Positions 25,657 through 34,042 of a stretch of 64,000 nt of DNA are shown here, one piece after another (within the stretch, counting starts at the first letter, position 1; each line of letters begins with the position of its first letter). The stretch comes from Streptomyces ruber. Lineage in GTDB: Bacteria; Actinomycetota; Actinomycetes; Streptomycetales; Streptomycetaceae. Location of the stretch: contig NZ_BMQK01000009.1 of the NCBI RefSeq assembly GCF_014648075.1, positions 1 to 64,000 on the forward strand, read 5' to 3'. The notes below the pieces were generated by a model. It had not been told where the DNA came from and searched no databases. It worked only from the letters and a program-made list of their open reading frames with translations. Made by a program: the position numbers and the translations under genes.

Positions 25657-26343
25657 ATGACCATCCGTGTTCTGCTCGCCGACGACCAGGCGCTGCTGCG
25701 CAGCGCCTTCCGCGTGCTCGTCGACTCGGAGCCGGACATGGAGGTGGTGGGGGAGGCGTCGGACGGCGCCGAGGCCGTGCGGCTCGCGCGTGCCGAGCGG
25801 GCGGACGTGGTCCTGATGGACATCCGCATGCCCGGCACCGACGGCCTCGCCGCCACCCGGCTCATCACCGCCGACCCCGCGCTGGCCCACGTCCGCGTGG
25901 TGATGCTGACGACCTTCGAGGTCGACGAGTACGTGGTGCAGTCGCTGCGCGCGGGCGCCTCCGGGTTCCTCGGCAAGGGGTCCGAGCCCGACGAGCTGCT
26001 GAACGCGATCCGGGTCGCGGCGGGCGGCGAGGCGCTGCTGTCGCCCGCCGCCACCAAGGGACTGATCGCCCGGTTCCTCGCCCATGAGGGCTGGGCGGAG
26101 GACGACGGCCGCGATCCGGCCCGTTCCGAGCGGCTGGGAAGCCTCACCGGCCGGGAGCGCGAGGTCCTCGTCCAGGTCGCCGGAGGACACTCCAACGACG
26201 AGATCGCCGAACGGCTCGAAGTCAGCCCGCTGACGGTGAAGACGCACGTCAACCGCGCCATGGCCAAACTGGGCGCCCGGGACCGCGCCCAGCTGGTGGT
26301 CATCGCGTACGAGTCCGGGCTCGTCCGCCCCCGCGCGGAGTGA
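25657..26343 (+). CDS. Response regulator, NarL/LuxR type
   Basis: The 228-residue regulator has a receiver domain with acidic pocket Asp9/Asp10 and phospho-acceptor Asp55 in VVLMDIRMPG. A LuxR-type HTH follows at about 160-220 (LTGREREVLVQVAGGHSNDE, VSPLTVKTHVNRAM). The ATG at 25657 follows CGGAGGGG. It is the evident partner of the kinase at 23563 despite the 850-bp repeat block. The RND transporter gene downstream is a candidate target. Confidence 0.93.
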   Translation: MTIRVLLADDQALLRSAFRVLVDSEPDMEVVGEASDGAEAVRLARAERADVVLMDIRMPGTDGLAATRLITADPALAHVRVVMLTTFEVDEYVVQSLRAGASGFLGKGSEPDELLNAIRVAAGGEALLSPAATKGLIARFLAHEGWAEDDGRDPARSERLGSLTGREREVLVQVAGGHSNDEIAERLEVSPLTVKTHVNRAMAKLGARDRAQLVVIAYESGLVRPRAE

Positions 26344-26429
26344 GGTCCGGGCCGGCGGACACCTGACGAATCCCTGACAGGGTGTCTCGTCGGCCGGTAC
26401 GCCCAAGGGTGGACCGGACCCGCTCCCTC

Positions 26430-26449
26430 CCTACTGCGCCCGCAGTAGG
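26430..26449. promoter_or_regulatory. Inverted repeat upstream of the RND transporter gene
   Basis: CCTACTGC (26430-26437) and GCAGTAGG (26442-26449) form a perfect 8-4-8 palindrome about 120 bp before the transporter start. It could be an operator for the transporter or a small hairpin; the regulator gene ends about 90 bp upstream. Confidence 0.4.
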
Positions 26450-26572
26450 CACCCCGTATGGAAATGGACCCAGGGGCGACGGATCGGCGGCCGGCCATGG
26501 CGCAGGGTGTTATGCGTGGCGCTCATCTGCGCCCCTTCTCCGCTTATGGCCACAGAAGAGAGACGCTGACCC

Positions 26573-29500
26573 ATGTCCTGGCTGTCCCGATTCAGCCTCG
26601 CGCAACGGGCCCTCATAGGGCTGATGTCGATCATTGCGATCGTCTTCGGTGCGATCGCGATACCGCAGCTCAAGCAGCAGCTGCTGCCCACCATCGAACT
26701 GCCCATGGTGTCCGTGCTGGCGCCGTACCAGGGCGCGTCCCCGGACGTGGTCGAGAAGCAGGTCGTCGAGCCCCTCGAGGACAGCCTCGAAGGCGTCGAC
26801 GGCATCACCGGTGTCACCTCCACGGCGGCCGAGGGCACGGCCGTGGTGATGGCGTCCTTCGACTACGGCCCCGACACCGACACGCTCGTCGCCAACGTCC
26901 AGCAGGCCGTCAACCGGGTCCGGGTCATGCTCCCGGACACCGTCGACCCGCAGGTCGTCGCCGGGTCGACGGACGACCTCCCGGCGGTCGTCCTCGCCGT
27001 CACCTCCGACGAGGACCAGCAGGCCTTCGCGGACCGGCTCGACCGGACCGTCGTCCCCACGCTGGAGGACATCGACGGCGTCGGCCAGGTGACGGTCGAC
27101 GGTGTACGGGACCTCCAGGTCGCCGTCACCCCGGACGACGCCGCCCTCGCCCGGGCGGGCCTGACCACGGCCTCGCTCGGCCAGGCGCTCCAGGCGGGCG
27201 GCGCCACCGTCCCGGCCGGCTCCTTCGACGAGAACGGCGGCAACCGCACCGTCCAGGTCGGCGGCGGTCTCACCTCGCTCGAGCAGATCGAGAACCTGAT
27301 GGTCACCGGCGAGGGCGAGAACGCGAAGCCCGTACGCCTCGGCGACGTCGCCACCGTCAAGGAGGAGGAGGCCCGGGCCACCTCCCTGGCCCGGACCAAC
27401 GGCAAGCCCAGCCTCGCCGTCTCCGCCACCATGGACCGCGACGGCAGCGCGGTCGCCATCTCGGACGCCGTCGCGGAGGCGCTGCCCGGGATGCGCGAGG
27501 ACCTGGGTCCCGGGGCGACCGTCACCGTCGTCAGCGACCAGGGCCCGGCGGTCGCCAAGTCCATCGAGGGCCTGACGACCGAGGGCGCGCTCGGCCTGGT
27601 CTTCGCGGTGGTCATCATCCTCGTCTTCCTGGCGTCGATCCGCTCCACGCTGGTCACGGCGGTGTCCATCCCGCTGTCGGTGGTCCTCGCGCTGATCGTG
27701 CTGTGGACCCGCGACCTCTCTCTCAACATGCTCACGCTGGGCGCGCTGACCATCGCCATCGGCCGGGTCGTCGACGACTCGATCGTGGTCCTGGAGAACA
27801 TCAAGCGCCACCTCGGCTACGGCGAGGAGCGCCAGGAGGCCATCCTCAAGGCCGTCCGCGAGGTGGCGGGCGCCATCACCGCCTCCACCCTCACCACGGT
27901 CGCGGTCTTCCTGCCGATCGGCCTGGTCGGCGGCATGGTGGGCGAGCTGTTCGGGTCCTTCTCCCTCACGGTGACGGCGGCGCTGCTGGCCTCCCTCCTC
28001 GTCTCGCTGACGGTCGTGCCGGTGCTGTCGTACTGGTTCCTGCGCGCGCCGAAGGGCACGCCCGAGGACGCCGAGGAGGCGCGCCGCAAGGCCGAGGAGA
28101 AGGAGGCGAAGAGCCGTCTGCAGCGCGCCTATCTGCCGGTGCTGCGCTTCGCGACGCGCCGCCGGCTGGCGAGCGTGGCGATCGCGGTCGTCGTCCTCAT
28201 CGGCACGCTGGGCATGACGCCGCTGCTGAAGACGAACCTCTTCGACGCCGGCGACCAGGGCGTCCTGAACATCAGCCAGGAGCTGCAGCCCGGTACCAGC
28301 CTGGCGAGGACCGACGAGGCCGCCCAGAAGGTCGAGCAGGTGCTCGACGGGGTGGACGGCGTCAAGGACTACCAGGTCACGGTCGGTTCGTCCGGCTTCA
28401 TGGCGGCCTTCGGCGGCGGTACGGACACCAACATGGCCTCGTACACGGTGATGCTGGAGGACGGCGCGTCCGCCGAGGACGTCCAGAAGCGCGTCGAGGA
28501 CGGCCTCGGCAAGCTCTCCGGCACCGGCATCGGCACGACGAAGGTCTCGGCCGACGGCGGCTTCGGCAACCAGGACCTCAGCGTCGTCGTGAAGGCGGCC
28601 GACGCGGACGTGCTGCGCGAGGCGTCGGAGCAGGTGCGCGAGGCGGTCGAGTCGCTGGACGACGTCGGCGACGTCACCAGCGACCTCTCGCAGAGCGTGC
28701 CGCGGATATCGGTGCGCGCCAACGAGAACGCCGCGGCGGCGGGCTTCGACGACCAGACGCTCGGCGCGGTCGTCGGCCAGGCGGTGCGCGGCACGACGAG
28801 CGGCACGGCGACCCTCGACGACACCGAGCGCGACATCGTCATCAAGTCGGCGAAGCCGGCCGACACGCTCGCCGAGCTGAGGGCGCTGCCCCTCGGCCCG
28901 GTGAAGCTGGGCGACATCGCGGACGTCGAGCTGGTCGACGGCCCGGTGGCCATCACCCGGATCGACGGTCAGCGGGCCGCGACCGTCACGGCCAGCCCGA
29001 CGGGCGACAACACGGGCGCGGTGAGCGCGGACCTCACCAGGAAGCTCGACGCGCTGGACCTGCCCGCGGGCGCCACCGCCACCGTCGGCGGTGTCACCGA
29101 GGAACAGGACGAGGCCTTCATGAACCTCTTCCTGGCGATGCTCGCGGCGATCGCGATCGTGTTCATGCTGCTGGTGGCGACCTTCCGGTCCCTGATCCAG
29201 CCGCTGATCCTGCTGGTCTCCATCCCGTTCGCGGCGACCGGCGCGCTCGGCCTGCTGATCGCCACGGGCACTCCGATGGGCGTCCCCGCGATGATCGGCA
29301 TGCTGATGCTGATCGGCATCGTGGTCACCAACGCGATCGTCCTGATCGACCTGATCAACCAGTACCGGGCGCAGGGGTACGGCGTGGTGGAGGCCGTCAT
29401 GGAGGGCGGCCGGCACCGCCTCCGCCCGATCCTGATGACGGCCCTGGCGACGATCTTCGCCCTGATCCCCATGGCCCTGGGCATCACGGGTGAGGGCGGC

Positions 29501-29716
29501 TTCATCTCCCAGCCGCTCGCGGTGGTGGTGATCGGCGGTCTGATCACGTCGACCCTGCTGACCCTGCTGCTGGTCCCGACCCTCTACGCGATGGTCGAGC
29601 TCCGCAAGGAGCGGCGGGCGGCGAAGAAGGCGGCGAAGCGGGAGCGGGAGGACGGCGGCCCGGGTGCGGACTCCGCGTCCGCGGAGTCCGGGGAGCCGGA
29701 GCCGGCGAAGGTCTGA
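26573..29716 (+). CDS. RND-family efflux transporter permease (AcrB/MMPL-like)
   Basis: The 1047-residue permease has the AcrB layout: an N-terminal helix (about 13-33), a large extracytoplasmic loop, six helices, then a second loop and six helices. The proton-relay motif GRVVDDSIVVLENIKRH is in the fourth helix (about 400). A charged Lys/Glu linker follows the first half (PKGTPEDAEEARRK). The start is ATG 26573. There is no periplasmic adaptor or outer-membrane factor nearby, as expected in a Gram-positive, so it would move substrates across one membrane. Substrate unknown; lipid, peptide or drug export is plausible. It lies downstream of the response regulator. Confidence 0.93.
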   Translation: MSWLSRFSLAQRALIGLMSIIAIVFGAIAIPQLKQQLLPTIELPMVSVLAPYQGASPDVVEKQVVEPLEDSLEGVDGITGVTSTAAEGTAVVMASFDYGPDTDTLVANVQQAVNRVRVMLPDTVDPQVVAGSTDDLPAVVLAVTSDEDQQAFADRLDRTVVPTLEDIDGVGQVTVDGVRDLQVAVTPDDAALARAGLTTASLGQALQAGGATVPAGSFDENGGNRTVQVGGGLTSLEQIENLMVTGEGENAKPVRLGDVATVKEEEARATSLARTNGKPSLAVSATMDRDGSAVAISDAVAEALPGMREDLGPGATVTVVSDQGPAVAKSIEGLTTEGALGLVFAVVIILVFLASIRSTLVTAVSIPLSVVLALIVLWTRDLSLNMLTLGALTIAIGRVVDDSIVVLENIKRHLGYGEERQEAILKAVREVAGAITASTLTTVAVFLPIGLVGGMVGELFGSFSLTVTAALLASLLVSLTVVPVLSYWFLRAPKGTPEDAEEARRKAEEKEAKSRLQRAYLPVLRFATRRRLASVAIAVVVLIGTLGMTPLLKTNLFDAGDQGVLNISQELQPGTSLARTDEAAQKVEQVLDGVDGVKDYQVTVGSSGFMAAFGGGTDTNMASYTVMLEDGASAEDVQKRVEDGLGKLSGTGIGTTKVSADGGFGNQDLSVVVKAADADVLREASEQVREAVESLDDVGDVTSDLSQSVPRISVRANENAAAAGFDDQTLGAVVGQAVRGTTSGTATLDDTERDIVIKSAKPADTLAELRALPLGPVKLGDIADVELVDGPVAITRIDGQRAATVTASPTGDNTGAVSADLTRKLDALDLPAGATATVGGVTEEQDEAFMNLFLAMLAAIAIVFMLLVATFRSLIQPLILLVSIPFAATGALGLLIATGTPMGVPAMIGMLMLIGIVVTNAIVLIDLINQYRAQGYGVVEAVMEGGRHRLRPILMTALATIFALIPMALGITGEGGFISQPLAVVVIGGLITSTLLTLLLVPTLYAMVELRKERRAAKKAAKREREDGGPGADSASAESGEPEPAKV

Positions 29717-29735
29717 GCCGGGCCCGTACGGCGGA

Positions 29736-29763
29736 AGGGCGCCCCTCGTGCGAGGGGCGCCCT
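29736..29763 (+). terminator. Terminator after the RND transporter gene
   Basis: AGGGCGCCCCTCG and CGAGGGGCGCCCT form a 12-13-bp perfect stem with a 2-4-base loop, followed by CTTCGTT. It lies 20 bases after the transporter stop codon. Confidence 0.88.
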
Positions 29764-29898
29764 CTTCGTTCGCGGTGCCGGACAGGGTGCCTGTCATTGC
29801 GCGGGGTGCGCGTGGCTCGTCGCTCCCCCGAGTTCTCGGCTCCGCTCGAACAGGGGGGACTCCCATCGCGGGCGGAGCCGCACATATGTCACAGCTCC

Positions 29899-29918
29899 GC
29901 GCCCCTCGACAGGGGCGC
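29899..29918 (-). terminator. Short hairpin at the nadA stop codon
   Basis: GCGCCCCT and AGGGGCGC with a CGAC loop form a perfect 8-bp stem that touches the last base of the nadA stop codon. It is a probable terminator; the 130 bases between it and the RND terminator contain no gene. Confidence 0.6.
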
Positions 29919-31102
29919 TACGGCAGCGCCAGCATCCGCTCCAGGGCCAGCTTCGCGAAGGCCTCCGTCTCCTTGTCGACCTCGATGCGGTTGACGAGGG
30001 TGCCCTCTGCCAGGGATTCCAGCGCCCAGACCAGGTGCGGCAGGTCGATGCGGTTCATGGTGGAGCAGAAGCAGACCGTGCGGTCGAGGAAGACGATCTC
30101 CTTGCCTTCGGGGGCGAAACGGTTCGCCAGGCGGCGGACGAGGTTCAGCTCGGTGCCGATCGCCCACTTGGAACCGGCCGGGGCCGCCTCCAGCGCCTTG
30201 ATGATGTACTCCGTGGAGCCCACGTAGTCGGCCGCGGCGACCACCTCGTGCTTGCACTCCGGGTGGACCAGCACGTTCACACCGGGGATCCGGGCCCGTA
30301 CGTCCTCCACGGACTCCAGCGAGAAGCGGCCGTGCACGGAGCAGTGCCCCCGCCACAGGATCATCTTGGCGGCGCGCAGCTGCTCGGCGGTCAGTCCGCC
30401 GTTCGGCCGGTGCGGGTTGTAGACGACGCAGTCCTCCAGCGACATGCCCATGTCCCGCACCGCGGTGTTGCGGCCCAGGTGCTGGTCGGGCAGGAAGAGC
30501 ACCTTCTCGCCCTGCTCGAACGCCCAGTCCAGCGCCCGTTTCGCGTTGGACGAGGTGCAGATCGTGCCGCCGTGCTTGCCGGTGAACGCCTTGATGTCCG
30601 CCGAGGAGTTCATGTACGAGACGGGCACGACCTGCTCGGCGATCCCGGCCTCGGTCAGCACGTCCCAGCACTCGGCGACCTGCTCGGCCGTGGCCATGTC
30701 GGCCATGGAGCAGCCCGCGGCCAGGTCGGGCAGGACCACCTTCTGGTCGTCGGAGGTCAGGATGTCCGCGGACTCCGCCATGAAGTGGACACCGCAGAAC
30801 ACGATGTACTCGGCCTCCGGACGCGCCGCCGCGTCCCGGGCCAGCTTGAACGAGTCACCGGTCACGTCGGCGAACTGGATGACCTCGTCGCGCTGGTAGT
30901 GGTGGCCCAGCACGAAGACCTTGTCCCCGAGCCTCTCCTTGGCCGCGCGGGCACGCTCCACCAGGTCCGGGTCGGACGGCGAGGGCAGATCGCCGGGGCA
31001 CTCGACACCGCGCTCGCTCCGCGGATCGGCCTCGCGGCCGAGCAGCAGCAGGGCGAGGGGCGTCGGCTGGACGTCGAGCTCCTGGGGCTGGGCGGTGGTC
31101 AC
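29918..31102 (-). CDS. nadA: Quinolinate synthase A
   Basis: The 394-residue [4Fe-4S] enzyme condenses iminoaspartate with dihydroxyacetone phosphate to quinolinate, the NAD precursor. Conserved Cys residues are in FCGVHFMAES, WRGHCSVHG and RTVCFCSTMNR, alongside HHYQRDEVIQ and HPECKHEV. GTG 31102 gives the N-terminus VTTAQPQELDVQPT and the normal length; the frame continues upstream without coding character. nadB and nadC are not in this window. It diverges from the ErpA-type iron-sulfur gene across a region containing a large inverted repeat, which hints at linked control of Fe-S supply and NAD synthesis. Confidence 0.95.
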   Translation of the reverse strand: MTTAQPQELDVQPTPLALLLLGREADPRSERGVECPGDLPSPSDPDLVERARAAKERLGDKVFVLGHHYQRDEVIQFADVTGDSFKLARDAAARPEAEYIVFCGVHFMAESADILTSDDQKVVLPDLAAGCSMADMATAEQVAECWDVLTEAGIAEQVVPVSYMNSSADIKAFTGKHGGTICTSSNAKRALDWAFEQGEKVLFLPDQHLGRNTAVRDMGMSLEDCVVYNPHRPNGGLTAEQLRAAKMILWRGHCSVHGRFSLESVEDVRARIPGVNVLVHPECKHEVVAAADYVGSTEYIIKALEAAPAGSKWAIGTELNLVRRLANRFAPEGKEIVFLDRTVCFCSTMNRIDLPHLVWALESLAEGTLVNRIEVDKETEAFAKLALERMLALP

Positions 31103-31185
31103 GACACGCACCCTTTCTGTTCTGCGGCTCGCGACCCCGCGAGCGGGACGGCGGGACATGAGACCGACCTTTTCGTCTAACTGAC

Positions 31186-31200
31186 GCTATCTATGATAGC
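31186..31200. promoter_or_regulatory. Small palindrome upstream of nadA
   Basis: GCTATC-TAT-GATAGC is a perfect 6-3-6 inverted repeat in an A/T-rich patch about 85 bp upstream of the nadA start, overlapping the likely promoter on the minus strand. It is a candidate repressor site (NrtR- or NadR-like control is only a guess). Confidence 0.4.
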
Positions 31201-31203
31201 CGC

Positions 31204-31247
31204 TTCACGTCACTTTGACGATGGCCATAGCGTCGATGTGACGTGAA
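31204..31247. promoter_or_regulatory. 44-bp quasi-palindrome between nadA and erpA
   Basis: Outer arms TTCACGTCAC (31204-31213) and GTGACGTGAA (31238-31247) pair perfectly. Inner arms GACG (31217-31220) and CGTC (31231-31234) share the same centre, and ATGGCCAT lies inside. Such a long symmetric element between divergent genes suggests a binding site for a multimeric regulator. The 31103-31424 interval holds no gene. Confidence 0.6.
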
Positions 31248-31424
31248 TCCCCAGGAGCCCGCGTCGCCCGTCCGCGGGGGGTCCTGACGAGGCGCTGTCC
31301 GGCCCGCGGCCCGTGTGCGAGCATGAAAGGGCGCGGGGTAATCCGTCCGGCCCGGAATGAATCCACGGCCCGGCCGGTTGCACTCGTCGGCAAGCAGTCT
31401 CCGTACAACCCGGGAGAGATGTAG

Positions 31425-31781
31425 ATGTCCGTATCGGACGAGACCACCACCGTCAGCGACGGCATCATCCTGACCGACGATGCCGCGGCCAAGGTAAAGG
31501 CCCTGCTCGACCAGGAAGGCCGGGACGACCTCGCCCTGCGCGTCGCCGTCCAGCCCGGTGGCTGCTCCGGCCTGCGTTACCAGCTCTTCTTCGACGAGCG
31601 CTCGCTCGACGGCGACGTCGTCAAGGAGTTCGGCGGCGTCAAGGTCGTCACCGACCGCATGAGCGCCCCGTACCTCGGTGGCGCGTCCATCGACTTCGTG
31701 GACACCATCGAGAAGCAGGGCTTCACGATCGACAACCCGAACGCGACGGGTTCCTGCGCCTGCGGCGACTCCTTCAGCTGA
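31425..31781 (+). CDS. erpA: Iron-sulfur cluster insertion protein, ErpA/IscA (HesB) family
   Basis: The 118-residue A-type carrier has the three expected cysteines: one in QPGGCSGLRYQ (about 45) and the CAC pair in NATGSCACGDSFS near the C-terminus. These transfer Fe-S clusters to apo-enzymes. ATG 31425 is preceded by GGGAGAG; an ATG five bases upstream leads immediately to a stop. It diverges from nadA, itself an Fe-S enzyme, and ends at a strong bidirectional terminator. Confidence 0.93.
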   Translation: MSVSDETTTVSDGIILTDDAAAKVKALLDQEGRDDLALRVAVQPGGCSGLRYQLFFDERSLDGDVVKEFGGVKVVTDRMSAPYLGGASIDFVDTIEKQGFTIDNPNATGSCACGDSFS

Positions 31782-31812
31782 GCCCGCGGCTCCACCCGCG
31801 CGCGTGCGCGAA

Positions 31813-31848
31813 TGAAGGCGGCGTCCCCTCCGGGGGACGCCGCCTTCA
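31813..31848. terminator. Bidirectional terminator between erpA and a convergent gene
   Basis: Perfect 16-bp stem (31813-31828 with 31833-31848, core GAAGGCGGCGTCCCC / GGGGACGCCGCCTTC) and TCCG tetraloop, midway between the erpA stop and the convergent gene ending at 31875. Confidence 0.92.
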
Positions 31849-31874
31849 CGTCGTGCTGTCCGTCGCTCCCGTCC

Positions 31875-33563
31875 CTACTCCCCGTCCGGCGGCGTGGGAG
31901 GGACCAGGTCGCCCTCCGGTATCCGCCGCCCGTCCGAGCCCACGACCTCGCGGTCACCGAGCGGCGCGTCCAGGCGCACCGTCCGCTCGGTGGCCCGGGC
32001 GATGGTGATGCACACCTTGCCCGGCGGCGCCGGCTTCTCGGTCGCCGTGACCGTGACCCGGCCGGTCTCCTCGTCCGCCGACGCCGAGTACTGACTGCAG
32101 ACCCCGCCCCAGAAGCTCACCGTCAGATCGCTGCCGTCGGCCGTCCAGCCCTCGATCTTCACGTCGCGCGCCGCCGGCGGCGCGGCCGTCGCATCGCCTC
32201 CGGGTTCGGCGGGGACGCGGGGCGACGGCTCGGCCGGCTCCGCCGCGGCCAGGTACGCGGGGTCCACGGCCGGATGCGTCACCGTGAAGTTCCGGCCCGT
32301 CCCGTTCGGACGCACCTCGAACAGCCAGGACGGCACCAGCGCCTGCTCGCCGTCCACATGGTGTGCCGCGAGCCCGAACACGGCGCCCGCGACGGTCAGC
32401 GGCTCGGGCTCCGGCCCCACGGTCGGCGCCGGGCACGGGCTCCCGTCCCGCTCCCGCAGGGGTACGGGGCCGGCGCAGCCGCCGATGCCCTGGCGTCCGC
32501 CGCCGTCGACGGGGCCCGGCTCGTTCATCAGGTCGAGCGCCTTCCGCGAGTCGATCACGGGGTACGTGTCGTCCTTCTCCGGCGCCTTCAGGTTGCCGCT
32601 GCCGCCGACCACCCGGCCGTCCGCGCCGACCTGGATGCCGGTCGCCCAGCCGTACGTGGGGAGACCCCCGACCTCGGGATCGGCGTTCACCACCCGGACG
32701 GCGCCCGTCACCTGGCCCGCGTCGAGCTCGGCGGCGCCCTGGCCCACGGCCTCCAGCACCGGGGCGGCCGCCTCCTTCGCCGCGGCCTCGCTCACCGGGG
32801 CGCCGCCGCTCGCGCTGCCCCGGGCGCAGACGTCCGGCTTGCCGCAGTTGTCGGTGCCCGGCGTGTAGCGGCTGAAGGACCAGGTGCCGGGGGCCTGCCT
32901 GTTCACCCGGAGGACGGGACCCGAACCGTCCTTGACGGTGCCGACCCGCCAGGTCCGCCCCTCGGCCCGGGGCGTGCCCTCGACGCCGAGCGCCCGCGCG
33001 AGACGGGTCACGTCGGCGGAGGTGACCTCGCCGGCCGGGCGGTAGACGGGGGCGGAGTCCGGACCGCCGGGCAGGTCGCCGTCGGCGCGGTAGGCGGCAC
33101 CGCCGGGGTGGGGCTCGCCGGGGGCCACGCCCCCGCCGGTGTCCCGGCCGTGGCCGCCGAGGGCGAGCGGCGGGGGAGCGCCGCCTGCGCCGGGGTCGCG
33201 TTCGGCCCGGAGGCCGCCGTCCGTGTGGCCGTCGGCGGTCGCGGCCAGATACGCGCCACCGCCCCCGGCGAGCAGCACCGCGGCCGCCACGGCCCCCACC
33301 ACGGTGGAGGGCCGCCGCCGCGGCCGCTTCCCCCCGGCCGCAGGAACCGCGGACGCGCCGGCGGCCGGGGACGACCCGGGGTCCGGCCCTGTGCCGGACC
33401 CCGCGGGTGTCCGGGACCCGGTCCCCGGACCCGAGCCGGCCGGGAACCCGGCCTCGCCGCGCGCGGGACGCTCCGAGCCGCCGGCACCCTCCGCTCCCCG
33501 GGTGCCGCCGGCGGCGTCGGACGTCGCGTCGTAGTCCTCGGGCTCGGGTCGCTCGGTGTTCAC
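31875..33563 (-). CDS. Large membrane-anchored extracytoplasmic protein of unknown function
   Basis: The 562-residue protein has a Pro/Gly/Ala-rich cytoplasmic N-terminus (1-80), a basic KRPRRR stop, one transmembrane helix at about 86-108, and a long extracytoplasmic region. Cysteines at DNCGKPDVC, GIGGC, SPCP and GGVCS are probably disulfide-bonded. No enzyme motif is recognised. GTG 33563 has AAGGAG seven bases upstream. Such proteins recur in streptomycetes near nadA and the aa3 genes as far as I recall. It is convergent with erpA. A sensory or envelope role would be a guess. Confidence 0.82.
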   Translation of the reverse strand: MNTERPEPEDYDATSDAAGGTRGAEGAGGSERPARGEAGFPAGSGPGTGSRTPAGSGTGPDPGSSPAAGASAVPAAGGKRPRRRPSTVVGAVAAAVLLAGGGGAYLAATADGHTDGGLRAERDPGAGGAPPPLALGGHGRDTGGGVAPGEPHPGGAAYRADGDLPGGPDSAPVYRPAGEVTSADVTRLARALGVEGTPRAEGRTWRVGTVKDGSGPVLRVNRQAPGTWSFSRYTPGTDNCGKPDVCARGSASGGAPVSEAAAKEAAAPVLEAVGQGAAELDAGQVTGAVRVVNADPEVGGLPTYGWATGIQVGADGRVVGGSGNLKAPEKDDTYPVIDSRKALDLMNEPGPVDGGGRQGIGGCAGPVPLRERDGSPCPAPTVGPEPEPLTVAGAVFGLAAHHVDGEQALVPSWLFEVRPNGTGRNFTVTHPAVDPAYLAAAEPAEPSPRVPAEPGGDATAAPPAARDVKIEGWTADGSDLTVSFWGGVCSQYSASADEETGRVTVTATEKPAPPGKVCITIARATERTVRLDAPLGDREVVGSDGRRIPEGDLVPPTPPDGE

Positions 33564-33644
33564 CGCATCGCTCCTTCGGCTCCACAGCTGTCCCTGGTGA
33601 CCCGGTCCTGGCAAGAGGGGGGCACGGAGGGGTCGTACAACCGG

Positions 33645-33662
33645 GTCCCCTCGACGGGGGAC
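33645..33662 (-). terminator. Hairpin after the 66-residue gene
   Basis: GTCCCC and GGGGAC with a 6-base loop form a 6-bp stem about 47 bases after the small gene's stop codon. It is weak. Confidence 0.4.
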
Positions 33663-33708
33663 AGCGATGGGACGCTTTCAGGGAGCGTACGGTTCCCTGC
33701 TCAGCCGC

Positions 33709-33909
33709 TCAGTCGCCGTACTCGGACATCGCGTCCAGCAGCCGGGCGGACGCGGGCGGCACGGTCACCCCGTGGATCAGCGACGGCGACACCGGCAGGG
33801 GAGCGGGCCGCTCGGGTGCCGTCCAGTGCGGCACCATCCGGGCGCAGTCCCCGCGCAGCTCCGCGAGTCCGCCGTCCGGTGGGGCGCTCTGGTTCTCGGG
33901 TTTCCTCAT
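33709..33909 (-). CDS. Small protein of unknown function (66 aa)
   Basis: MRKPENQSAPPDGGLAELRG...LLDAMSEYGD. Nearly every codon ends in G or C (for example GCG ATG TCC GAG TAC GGC GAC), which supports real coding. There is no Shine-Dalgarno sequence before ATG 33909, so the message may be leaderless. No domain or membrane segment is visible. It diverges from the adenosine kinase-like gene across a short A/T-rich promoter region. Confidence 0.7.
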   Translation of the reverse strand: MRKPENQSAPPDGGLAELRGDCARMVPHWTAPERPAPLPVSPSLIHGVTVPPASARLLDAMSEYGD

Positions 33910-34042
33910 AAAGAGAAGGTAAGCAGCGCCGGAGCCACCGAAAAAGCCTACTATCGAGTAATTATGTCTGCTTCTGGGTGTCCGGACGAGCGGGTAGCGT
34001 GAACTGTCAACCTCCTTTCCCCCTCGCAGGAGTGTCCTCGCC

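Noticed and set aside
26510..29866. A very long open frame on the strand opposite the RND transporter gene
   Set aside because: Its translation is His/Arg/Asp/Glu-rich low-complexity sequence, the usual antisense shadow of a high-GC gene. The plus-strand transporter has clear family motifs.
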